In this document: positions 6,526 to 12,675 of the stretch, one piece after another | Numbering within the stretch: the first letter of the stretch is position 1 | How the letters are laid out: each line of letters begins with the position of its first letter | Origin: Burkholderiales bacterium | GTDB taxonomy: Bacteria > Pseudomonadota > Gammaproteobacteria > Burkholderiales > Burkholderiaceae_C | Assembly (NCBI GenBank): GCA_947448105.1 | Contig: CANFNE010000043.1 | Coordinates: forward strand, 1-12,675 | Direction: 5' to 3' | Length of the DNA: 12,675 bases | Position numbers and translations under genes: made by a program | Notes under the pieces: model-generated | Databases searched by the model: none | What the model saw: only the letters and a program-made list of their open reading frames with translations | What the model was told of the DNA's origin: nothing

Positions 6526-7836
6526 ATGACCGTTATCGTTGAAACCCTGGAAAAGCTCGAACGCAAAATCACCCTGAACCTGCCGGTGGATGCCGTTCAG
6601 TCCGAGGTCAGTGCACGCCTGCGCAAAATGGCCCGCACGGTAAAGATGGACGGTTTCCGTCCCGGCAAGGTGCCCATGAACGTGGTTACTCAGCGCTATG
6701 GCTATTCGGTGCATTACGAAGTGATGAACGACAAGGTGGGCGAGGCCTTTTCCGCCGCCGCCAACCAAGCCAAACTGCGCGTGGCCGGTCAACCCAGCAT
6801 TACCGAGGCCAAGGGCGCGGCCGACGGCTTCATGGCTTTTGACGCCGTGTTTGAAGTCTTCCCCGAAGTCGTGATTGGCGACCTGGCCAGCGCTGAAGTG
6901 GAAACGGTGACTGCGGAGGTGACCGACGCCGCCATCGACAAGACCATCGACATCCTGCGCAAGCAACGCCGTACTTTCTCGCAGCGCCCCCATGACGCCG
7001 CTGCCCAAGACACCGACCGCGTGACGGTGGACTTTGCCGGCAAGATTGACGGCGAGCCATTCGAAGGCGGTAAGGCTGACGACTTCCAGTTCATCCTGGG
7101 CGACGGCCAGATGCTCAAAGAATTTGAAGAAGCCACCCGTGGCATGAAGTTTGGCGAAAGCAAGACCTTTCCCCTGGCGTTCCCCGCCGAATACCACGGC
7201 AAAGACGTAGCCGGCAAAACCGCTGACTTCCTGGTGACCCTCAAAAAGGTCGAAGCCGCGCATCTGCCCGAGGTGGACGACGCTTTGGCTGCTGCCCTGG
7301 GCATCGCCGACGGCACCGTTGACGGCCTGCGTGCGGACATCCGCAAAAACCTGCAACGCGAAGTCAAATCTCGCCTGCTCGGACGCAACAAGCAAGTCGT
7401 CATGGACGCCCTGGTGGCCAAGGCCGAGCTTGACTTGCCCAAGTCCAGCGTGCAGTCCGAAGTCGAGCGCTTGATCGAAGGCGCACGCGCCGACCTCAAA
7501 CAGCGTGGCGTCAAAGACGCTGACAAGGCACCGATTCCTGCCGAACTGTTCACCGCCCAGGCCGAGCGCCGCGTGCGTCTGGGCCTGGTGGTGGCAGAGC
7601 TGGTGCGTACGAAAGAGCTGCACGCCACTGCTGACCAGATCAAAGCACATATCGAGGAGCTCGCTGCCAGCTACGAAAAGCCCGCCGAAGTGGTGCGTTG
7701 GTACTACGGCGACAACCGCCGTATGGCCGAAGTCGAGTCCATCGTGATCGAAAACAATGTGACCGCCTATGTGCTGTCGCAGCTGAAGGTCTCTGAGAAG
7801 GCCATCTCCTTTGACGAGTTGATGGGGCAGAATTAA
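6526..7836 (+). CDS. tig: Trigger factor (ribosome-associated chaperone and prolyl isomerase)
   Basis: This 436-residue chaperone docks at the ribosomal exit tunnel and shields nascent chains. The N-terminal domain carries the ribosome-binding signature GFRPGKVP at residues 43-50. The FKBP-type prolyl-isomerase domain runs from about 160 to 246 (DRVTVDFAGKIDGEPFEGG to the LVTLKKVE strand). The remaining helical C-terminal domain (about 250-436) forms the arms of the substrate cradle. Length is typical of the family. The start is set by a strong ribosome binding site, AGGAG at 6514-6518, seven bases before ATG. It leads the protein quality-control cluster tig-clpP-clpX-lon, the conserved bacterial order. 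It may share a transcript with tRNA-Leu, since no obvious terminator separates them. Confidence 0.97.
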   Translation: MTVIVETLEKLERKITLNLPVDAVQSEVSARLRKMARTVKMDGFRPGKVPMNVVTQRYGYSVHYEVMNDKVGEAFSAAANQAKLRVAGQPSITEAKGAADGFMAFDAVFEVFPEVVIGDLASAEVETVTAEVTDAAIDKTIDILRKQRRTFSQRPHDAAAQDTDRVTVDFAGKIDGEPFEGGKADDFQFILGDGQMLKEFEEATRGMKFGESKTFPLAFPAEYHGKDVAGKTADFLVTLKKVEAAHLPEVDDALAAALGIADGTVDGLRADIRKNLQREVKSRLLGRNKQVVMDALVAKAELDLPKSSVQSEVERLIEGARADLKQRGVKDADKAPIPAELFTAQAERRVRLGLVVAELVRTKELHATADQIKAHIEELAASYEKPAEVVRWYYGDNRRMAEVESIVIENNVTAYVLSQLKVSEKAISFDELMGQN

Positions 7837-7888
7837 GCGTAACAGGGCACCTTGGATGCGTGCCGGGCTTGTGGTTCGGTCATTGATC

Positions 7889-7907
7889 CCCAGTTGGGTT
7901 TGCTGGG
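7889..7907 (+). promoter_or_regulatory. Small hairpin that competes with the pre-clpP terminator-like stem
   Basis: CCCAG (7889-7893) can pair with CTGGG (7903-7907) around a 9-base loop. Bases 7905-7907 are also the first three bases of the terminator-like stem downstream, so only one of the two hairpins can form. With only five base pairs it is the weaker fold. An antiterminator role is inference. Confidence 0.22.
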
Positions 7908-7938
7908 CCCGCCCTTGTTGCGGAGCCCTTAATTTTTT
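7905..7938 (+). terminator. Terminator-like hairpin between tig and clpP, touching the clpP ribosome binding site
   Basis: GGGCCCG (7905-7911) pairs with CGG-A-GCCC (7921-7928), giving seven base pairs with one bulged A and a 9-base loop. TTAATTTTTT (7929-7938) follows. This fits an intrinsic terminator, and the T-run runs straight into the clpP ribosome binding site GGAG (7939-7942). It may lower read-through from tig into clpP. Confidence 0.5.
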
Positions 7939-7947
7939 GGAGTTCCT

Positions 7948-8577
7948 ATGAACGTGAAATACGCAATGCCAGGCGCCCTGGAAACCCAGGCCCTGGGCAT
8001 GGTTCCCATGGTGATTGAGCAGTCGGGCCGGGGCGAGCGCTCGTACGACATTTACTCGCGCCTGCTCAAAGAGCGTGTGATTTTCCTGGTCGGCCCGGTC
8101 AATGACCAGACGGCCAATCTGGTGGTGGCGCAGCTGCTGTTCCTGGAAAGCGAAAATCCGGACAAGGACATTTCGTTCTACATCAACTCGCCCGGTGGTT
8201 CGGTCAGCGCAGGTATGGCGATTTTTGACACCATGAACTTCATCAAGCCCGACGTGTCCACCCTGTGCATCGGCATGGCCGCCAGCATGGGCGCGTTTTT
8301 GCTGACGGCAGGCGCCAAAGGCAAGCGTTTTTCGTTGCCCAACTCCAAGGTCATGATCCACCAGCCTTTGGGCGGCACCCAAGGCCAGGCCACAGAGATC
8401 GAGATCCACGCCCGCGAAATCCTGAAAACGCGTGAGCAGTTGAACAAAATCTTGGCCGACCGCACCGGTCAGCCGCTGGAAAAGATCGAGCGCGACACCG
8501 AGCGCGACTACTACCTGTCCGCCGATGAAGCCAAGGAATACGGCCTCATCGACCAGGTGATCGCCAAGCGTCCTTAA
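7948..8577 (+). CDS. clpP: ATP-dependent Clp protease proteolytic subunit ClpP
   Basis: This 209-residue serine peptidase forms the double-ring chamber that degrades proteins fed in by ClpX or ClpA. The catalytic triad is complete: S113 in GMAASMGAFLL, H138 in MIHQPLGG and D187 in ERDTERD, matching E. coli S111/H136/D185 with an offset of two. The oxyanion-region motif SPGGSV is at 81-86. The short N-terminal segment before SYDIYSRLL (32-40) is where the self-cleaved propeptide and axial loop lie in relatives. The start has a ribosome binding site GGAG (7939-7942) five bases before ATG. It follows tig by 111 bases and precedes clpX by 104 bases, with a terminator-like hairpin in each gap. Confidence 0.98.
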   Translation: MNVKYAMPGALETQALGMVPMVIEQSGRGERSYDIYSRLLKERVIFLVGPVNDQTANLVVAQLLFLESENPDKDISFYINSPGGSVSAGMAIFDTMNFIKPDVSTLCIGMAASMGAFLLTAGAKGKRFSLPNSKVMIHQPLGGTQGQATEIEIHAREILKTREQLNKILADRTGQPLEKIERDTERDYYLSADEAKEYGLIDQVIAKRP

Positions 8578-8603
8578 GTTTTAGGCCGAAGGCCCTGAAC
8601 AGC

Positions 8604-8637
8604 AACGGTGTCTTTCCAAGCGGGGGACACCGTTTTT
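8604..8637 (+). terminator. Intrinsic terminator between clpP and clpX
   Basis: AACGGTGTC (8604-8612) and GACACCGTT (8626-8634) are a perfect 9-bp inverted repeat with a 13-base loop. The T-run TTTTT at 8633-8637 begins at the base of the stem. This is the most canonical terminator in the window and lies 27 bases after the clpP stop. It implies that some transcripts end after clpP and that clpX depends on read-through or its own promoter. Confidence 0.75.
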
Positions 8638-8644
8638 AGTTGGT

Positions 8645-8650
8645 TATTAT
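8645..8650 (+). promoter_or_regulatory. Weak -10 candidate for clpX
   Basis: TATTAT (8645-8650, 5 of 6 matches to TATAAT) lies just after the clpP terminator and would start transcription near 8657, about 25 bases before the clpX ATG. The region 17 bases upstream (GGGGGA) is not a -35 and there is no extended -10, so support is thin. It is listed because a promoter is expected here if the preceding hairpin really terminates. Confidence 0.18.
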
Positions 8651-8681
8651 TGGTTTTCATACCTACAAAGGCATTTGTCCC

Positions 8682-9947
8682 ATGGCCGAAAAAAAAGGCG
8701 CTTCGAGCGAAAAGAACCTGTATTGCTCGTTCTGCGGCAAGAGCCAGCACGAAGTTAAAAAACTCATTGCCGGTCCGTCCGTGTTCGTCTGCGATGAATG
8801 CATTGACCTGTGCAACGAAATCATCCGGGACGAAGTGCCGTCGATTACCGGCGACAGCGAAGGCCGTGGCGACCTGCCCACGCCGTCGGAGATCAAGGCC
8901 AATCTGGACAACTACGTTATCGGCCAGGAACCCGCCAAGCGCACCCTGGCGGTGGCGGTCTACAACCACTACAAACGTCTGCGCCACCAGGAAAAAGCCA
9001 AAAAAGACGATGTGGAGCTGTCCAAAAGCAACATCTTGCTGATCGGCCCCACTGGTTCGGGCAAAACCTTGCTCGCCCAAACGCTGGCGCGCATGCTCGA
9101 CGTCCCCTTTGTGATGGCCGACGCCACCACGCTGACCGAGGCGGGTTACGTAGGCGAGGACGTGGAAAACATCGTGCTCAAGCTGCTGCAAAGCTGCAAC
9201 TACGAAGTTGAGCGTGCCCAGCGCGGCATCGTCTACATCGACGAAATCGACAAAATCTCGCGCAAATCGGACAACCCGTCTATTACCCGCGACGTGTCAG
9301 GCGAGGGCGTGCAGCAAGCGCTGCTCAAGCTGATCGAAGGCACCATGGCCAGTGTGCCGCCCCAAGGCGGGCGCAAGCACCCCAACCAGGACTTTGTGCA
9401 GATCGACACCACCAACATCTTGTTCATCTGCGGCGGCGCGTTTGCGGGCTTGGAAAAAGTCATTGAAAACCGCACCCAGTCTTCGGGCATCGGCTTTGGC
9501 GCCACGGTCATGAGCAAGGCGCAGCGCAGCCTGACCGAGGTCTTCAAGGACGTGGAGCCCGAAGATCTGATCAAGTTTGGATTGATTCCTGAGCTCGTGG
9601 GCCGAATGCCCGTGGTCGCCACCCTGGCCGAGCTGACCGAAGACGCCATGGTGCAAATCCTGACCGAGCCCAAAAATGCGTTGGTCAAGCAGTACGCCAA
9701 GCTGATCGCCCTGGAGGGCGCCGAGTTGGAGATTCGTCCGGACGCGCTGCGGGCGATCGCCAAGCGGGCGCTGGCGCGCAAAACCGGCGCACGCGGTTTG
9801 CGTTCCATTTTGGAGCAGTCGCTGATTGACACCATGTACCAGTTGCCTGACAGCAGCGATGTGGCCAAGGTGGTGGTCGATGCGTCCACGATTGAAGACA
9901 ACCACCCGCCGTTGCTGGTGTACCGCGAGATCGCAAAAAAGGCCTAA
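8682..9947 (+). CDS. clpX: ATP-dependent Clp protease ATPase subunit ClpX
   Basis: This 421-residue AAA+ unfoldase recognises tagged substrates and threads them into ClpP. The N-terminal zinc-binding domain has C15, C18, C37 and C40 (CSFCGK and CDEC). The Walker A motif GPTGSGKT is at 122-129 and Walker B with D187/E188 is in VYIDEID. The pore loop GYVG is at 155-158, and the ClpP-docking IGF loop is at 270-272. A GGRKHPNQDF segment forms the usual RKH region. All key elements are intact. The ATG at 8682 is chosen because MAEKKGASSEKNLYCSFC is the normal N-terminus and AAAGG lies ten bases upstream. A TTG at 8640 in the same frame would start right after the terminator T-run and adds 14 residues foreign to the family. 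Confidence 0.98.
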   Translation: MAEKKGASSEKNLYCSFCGKSQHEVKKLIAGPSVFVCDECIDLCNEIIRDEVPSITGDSEGRGDLPTPSEIKANLDNYVIGQEPAKRTLAVAVYNHYKRLRHQEKAKKDDVELSKSNILLIGPTGSGKTLLAQTLARMLDVPFVMADATTLTEAGYVGEDVENIVLKLLQSCNYEVERAQRGIVYIDEIDKISRKSDNPSITRDVSGEGVQQALLKLIEGTMASVPPQGGRKHPNQDFVQIDTTNILFICGGAFAGLEKVIENRTQSSGIGFGATVMSKAQRSLTEVFKDVEPEDLIKFGLIPELVGRMPVVATLAELTEDAMVQILTEPKNALVKQYAKLIALEGAELEIRPDALRAIAKRALARKTGARGLRSILEQSLIDTMYQLPDSSDVAKVVVDASTIEDNHPPLLVYREIAKKA

Positions 9948-9960
9948 GCCGCCTGCGATG

Positions 9961-9999
9961 GCGCCAGCACAGGGCCGGTCATGCCCTGGTCTGGAGCGC
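9961..9999 (+). repeat. Imperfect 39-base inverted repeat between clpX and lon
   Basis: The stem is GCG-CCAG-(ca)-CAGGGC, a 7-base loop, then GCCCTG-(gt)-CTGG-(ag)-CGC. That makes 13 base pairs with one 2x2 internal loop and a 2-base bulge. No T-run follows directly (four Ts appear only at about 10011-10014), so it is not a canonical intrinsic terminator. It could stabilise the clpX 3' end, help Rho-type termination, or be an operator ahead of the lon promoter. Confidence 0.45.
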
Positions 10000-10027
10000 G
10001 GCGAACCAAGTTTTCTGCCGTAGCGTG

Positions 10028-10055
10028 CTTGAATTTTGTTAAAACCCGTCCATAT
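10028..10055 (+). promoter_or_regulatory. Probable heat-shock (sigma-32 / RpoH) promoter of lon
   Basis: CTTGAA (10028-10033) matches the core sigma-32 -35 element. After 14 bases comes GTCCATAT (10048-10055), which matches the CCATnT core of the -10 consensus CCCCATnT. Both elements and the spacing (13-15 in E. coli) fit. Transcription would begin near 10062, leaving a leader of about 18 bases before the lon ATG. lon is a classical RpoH target in proteobacteria. A housekeeping promoter (TTGAAT, 10029-10034) could overlap. Confidence 0.55.
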
Positions 10056-10079
10056 CGAACACATACACAAGGTTTAACT

Positions 10080-12521
10080 ATGTCCGGTCACACCCCACTG
10101 CCTGCCCAAGCGATTGATTTGCCGATGTTGCCCCTGCGCGACGTCGTGGTCTTTCCTCACATGGTGATACCGCTGTTTGTGGGTCGCCCCAAGAGCATCA
10201 AAGCGCTCGAAGCGGCCATGGAGACCGACCGCCGCATCATGCTGGTGGCACAAAAAACCGCAGCCAAAGACGAGCCGCTGGTCACCGACATGTTTGAGGT
10301 GGGTTGCATTTCCACCATTTTGCAAATGCTCAAGTTGCCTGACGGCACCGTTAAAGTCCTGGTTGAAGGCCACCAGCGCGCTACGGTGAACACCATTGAA
10401 GACGGCGAATCCCATTTCACCGCCCGGGTCACGCCGATTGAACCGCCCGCGCCTCTGGTTGGCGATGCCGAGAAAACCAGCACCAGCGAGATCGAGGCCT
10501 TGCGCCGCGCGGTGATGCAGCAGTTTGACCAGTACGTCAAACTCAACAAGAAAATCCCGGCCGAAATTCTTACCTCAATTGCAAGCATCGACGACCCCGG
10601 TCGCCTGGCCGACACCATTGCCGCCCATTTGCCGCTCAAGCTGGAAAACAAGCAGGTGGTGCTGAGCCTGTCCGGCGTCAAAGCGCGCATGGAAAACCTG
10701 CTTGAACAAATCGAGCGTGAGGTGGACATCCTCAACGTAGACAAGAAAATCCGGGGCCGCGTCAAGCGCCAAATGGAAAAAAATCAGCGCGACTTCTACC
10801 TCAACGAACAGGTCAAGGCGATCCAGAAAGAGCTCGGCGATGGCGAAGACGGCGCCGATATCGAGGAGCTTGAGAAAAAAATCAAAGCGGCCAAGATGCC
10901 CAAGGAAGCCCTGAAAAAGGCCGAAGGCGAGCTCAAGAAACTCAAACTCATGTCGCCCATGTCGGCAGAGGCCACCGTGGTGCGCAACTACCTGGACGTG
11001 CTCATTGGCCTGCCGTGGACGACCAAGACCAAGATCAAGCACGACTTGGGCAATGCCGAAGCGGTGCTTAATCAGGACCACTACGGCCTGGACAAGGTCA
11101 AAGACCGCATTCTGGAATACCTTGCGGTGCAACAGCGCGTGGACAAGGTCAAGGCGCCTATCCTATGTCTGGTGGGCCCCCCTGGCGTCGGTAAAACTTC
11201 TTTGGGCCAGTCGATTGCCAAGGCGACCGGGCGCAAGTACGTGCGTATGGCGCTGGGTGGCATGCGCGATGAGGCCGAGATTCGCGGCCATCGCCGCACC
11301 TACATCGGCGCCATGCCGGGCAAGGTTTTGCAAAGCCTGAGCAAGGTCGGCACACGCAATCCTCTGTTCTTGCTCGACGAGATCGACAAGCTGGGCACCG
11401 ATTTCCGTGGCGACCCGAGCAGCGCGCTGCTTGAGGTGCTAGACCCAGAGCAAAACCACAAGTTTGGCGACCACTATGTAGAGGTGGACTACGACCTGAG
11501 CGACGTGATGTTCGTCGCAACCTCCAACTCCATGAAGATCCCGGCAGCGCTGCTTGATCGCATGGAGGTGATTCGACTCTCCGGTTACACCGAAGACGAA
11601 AAAACCAGCATTGCGCTGACGTATTTGCTGCCCAAGCAGATGAAAAACAACGGTGTCAAAGATACCGAACTGCTGGTTTCGGAAGACGCGGTGCGCGACA
11701 TCGTGCGCTACTACACCCGTGAAGCTGGCGTGCGCTCGTTGGAGCGCGAACTGTCTAAGATTTGCCGCAAGGTGGTCAAGGGCCTGCTGCTGAAGAAGCT
11801 GACGCCGCGGGTCTTGGTGGATGCGGACAACCTCAACGACTATTTGGGCGTACGCAAGTTCAGCTTTGGCCGCGCGGAAGACCAAAACCAGGTGGGCCAG
11901 GTGGTTGGTTTGGCCTGGACCGAAGTGGGCGGCGACTTGCTGACCATCGAGGCGGCGCTGATTCCCGGAAAAGGTGTGATTACGCGAACCGGCTCCTTGG
12001 GCGACGTGATGAAAGAGTCGGTCGAGGCGGCCCGCACCGTGGTGCGCAGCCGTGCCCGCCGCCTGGGGATCAAGGACGAATTCTTTGAGAAAAAAGACAT
12101 CCACATCCACGTGCCCGATGGCGCTACGCCCAAAGACGGTCCGAGCGCGGGCGCTGCCATGGCTACAGCCTTTGTGTCGGCGCTGACGGGCATCGCGGTG
12201 CGCGGCGACGTGGCGATGACGGGCGAGATCACCCTGCGCGGCGAGATTACCGAGATTGGCGGACTGAAGGAAAAACTGCTGGCAGCGCTGCGCGGCGGCA
12301 TCAAGACCGTGCTCATTCCCGAATCCAACGCCAAGGATTTGCAGGAAATCCCGGACAACGTCAAAAAGGGCCTGGAAATTATTCCGGTGCGCTGGATTGA
12401 TCAGGTGCTGGAATACGCGCTGGTGTCGCAACCCGTGCCGCTGCCGGAAGACGAGGTTTTGGTGGTGCCTGCGCCCGCCGTGGACGGCTCGCAAGGCGTG
12501 GAGGGCGCAATCAAGCACTAA
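10080..12521 (+). CDS. lon: ATP-dependent protease Lon (LonA)
   Basis: This 813-residue cytoplasmic AAA+ serine protease degrades misfolded proteins and short-lived regulators. The N-terminal substrate-binding domain starts at LPMLPLRDVVVFPHMVIPLF (about 14-33). A charged coiled-coil region rich in Glu/Lys follows (about 230-310). The ATPase has Walker A GPPGVGKT (366-373) and Walker B D433/E434 (LLDEIDK). The protease domain begins near 600, with the catalytic dyad S689 (DGPSAGA) and K732 (GGLKEKLLAA), spaced 43 residues apart as in E. coli S679/K722. The tail is some 25 residues longer than in E. coli Lon (784) and Pro/Val-rich (PVPLPEDEVLVVPAPAVDG). The ATG at 10080 has AAGG seven bases upstream. 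The frame is open to an ATG at 9981, but that extension has no family match and would span the proposed promoter. Confidence 0.98.
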   Translation: MSGHTPLPAQAIDLPMLPLRDVVVFPHMVIPLFVGRPKSIKALEAAMETDRRIMLVAQKTAAKDEPLVTDMFEVGCISTILQMLKLPDGTVKVLVEGHQRATVNTIEDGESHFTARVTPIEPPAPLVGDAEKTSTSEIEALRRAVMQQFDQYVKLNKKIPAEILTSIASIDDPGRLADTIAAHLPLKLENKQVVLSLSGVKARMENLLEQIEREVDILNVDKKIRGRVKRQMEKNQRDFYLNEQVKAIQKELGDGEDGADIEELEKKIKAAKMPKEALKKAEGELKKLKLMSPMSAEATVVRNYLDVLIGLPWTTKTKIKHDLGNAEAVLNQDHYGLDKVKDRILEYLAVQQRVDKVKAPILCLVGPPGVGKTSLGQSIAKATGRKYVRMALGGMRDEAEIRGHRRTYIGAMPGKVLQSLSKVGTRNPLFLLDEIDKLGTDFRGDPSSALLEVLDPEQNHKFGDHYVEVDYDLSDVMFVATSNSMKIPAALLDRMEVIRLSGYTEDEKTSIALTYLLPKQMKNNGVKDTELLVSEDAVRDIVRYYTREAGVRSLERELSKICRKVVKGLLLKKLTPRVLVDADNLNDYLGVRKFSFGRAEDQNQVGQVVGLAWTEVGGDLLTIEAALIPGKGVITRTGSLGDVMKESVEAARTVVRSRARRLGIKDEFFEKKDIHIHVPDGATPKDGPSAGAAMATAFVSALTGIAVRGDVAMTGEITLRGEITEIGGLKEKLLAALRGGIKTVLIPESNAKDLQEIPDNVKKGLEIIPVRWIDQVLEYALVSQPVPLPEDEVLVVPAPAVDGSQGVEGAIKH

Positions 12522-12580
12522 GGCTTCGCGTGGACCACGTACTCTTTGGGAGCATGCATGGGAAACGCGAAAAATGCCGT

Positions 12581-12586
12581 TATAAT
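12581..12586 (+). promoter_or_regulatory. -10 element of the tRNA-Gly promoter
   Basis: This perfect TATAAT lies 13 bases before the tRNA, placing the start near 12593 with a leader of about 7 bases, as is common for tRNA operons. The -35 is poor: ATGGGA at 12558-12563 matches 3 of 6 with a 17-base spacer. The rest of the gap from lon (12522-12599) shows only a 4-bp hairpin (12529-12539) and no convincing terminator. Confidence 0.6.
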
Positions 12587-12599
12587 TTACCCTCGAAAC

Positions 12600-12675
12600 G
12601 CGGGAATAGCTCAGTTGGTAGAGCGCAACCTTGCCAAGGTTGAGGTCGAGAGTTCGAGACTCTTTTCCCGCTCCA
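12600..12675 (+). tRNA. tRNA-Gly, anticodon GCC
   Basis: This 76-base tRNA with encoded CCA ends exactly at the window edge. The acceptor stem GCGGGAA (12600-12606) pairs with TTCCCGC, followed by T and CCA. The D-arm AGCTCAGTTGGTAGAGC is standard. The anticodon stem CAACC/GGTTG holds loop TTGCCAA with GCC at 12633-12635, reading GGC and GGU. The T-arm is GAGAG-TTCGAGA-CTCTT, whose last pair is G-T. It may be the first of a tRNA group continuing beyond the window. Confidence 0.97.

Noticed and set aside
6451..8409. 652-codon open frame antisense to tig and clpP
   Set aside because: It mirrors the codon bias of two well-supported genes on the other strand, its product is His/Gly/Val-rich with no recognisable domain, and it would run through intergenic hairpins. 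It is a typical antisense shadow in GC-rich DNA.
9981..10079. N-terminal extension of Lon from an upstream ATG
   Set aside because: It would translate the proposed promoter and hairpin region and has no resemblance to Lon. The ATG at 10080 has a ribosome binding site and a normal N-terminus.
12529..12539. Possible terminator after lon (CGTG-GAC-CACG)
   Set aside because: A 4-bp stem with a 3-base loop and no following T-run is too weak to call.
1..12675. Mobile elements, CRISPR arrays, phage or toxin-antitoxin genes
   Set aside because: I saw no transposase or integrase motifs, no regularly spaced repeats and no unexplained gene-sized gap. Every stretch over about 165 bases is covered by a conserved gene.

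Overview
The window looks like chromosomal DNA from a GC-rich betaproteobacterium, most likely of the family Comamonadaceae (Rhodoferax/Polaromonas/Curvibacter-like). The basis is the gene order tRNA-Leu, tig, clpP, clpX, lon, the GC-rich codon use and recognisable protein families. The genus is an inference. No insertion sequence, phage gene, CRISPR array or other sign of recent transfer was seen, and coding density is high.

Positions 1-1809 (minus strand) hold the squalene-forming operon hpnC-hpnD-hpnE. Only the first 17 codons of hpnE are present, but they contain the FAD-binding glycine motif. Together the three enzymes turn two farnesyl diphosphates into squalene, the precursor of hopanoids, by way of presqualene diphosphate and hydroxysqualene. 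Divergently, positions 1974-6279 (plus strand) encode a periplasmic adaptor lipoprotein and an HAE1-type RND efflux permease. No outer-membrane channel gene or regulator lies beside them, so they probably use a TolC-like channel encoded elsewhere. The 164-base divergent gap holds a possible plus-strand promoter and, on the hpnC side, two overlapping inverted repeats that cannot both form.

Positions 6354-12521 are a protein quality-control block: tRNA-Leu(UAG), trigger factor, ClpP, ClpX and Lon. Trigger factor folds nascent chains, ClpXP and Lon degrade unfolded or tagged proteins, and all key catalytic residues are intact. The gaps between these genes are structured. There is a terminator-like hairpin just before tRNA-Leu, one whose T-run abuts the clpP ribosome binding site, a clean intrinsic terminator between clpP and clpX, a long imperfect hairpin between clpX and lon, and a good match to a heat-shock (sigma-32) promoter before lon. 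The cluster is therefore probably expressed as several partly independent units rather than one simple operon. The window ends with tRNA-Gly(GCC), which has a perfect TATAAT just upstream.

I found no evidence of a new multi-gene system. All protein genes belong to well-known families, and the points worth a second look are regulatory structures in the intergenic regions.
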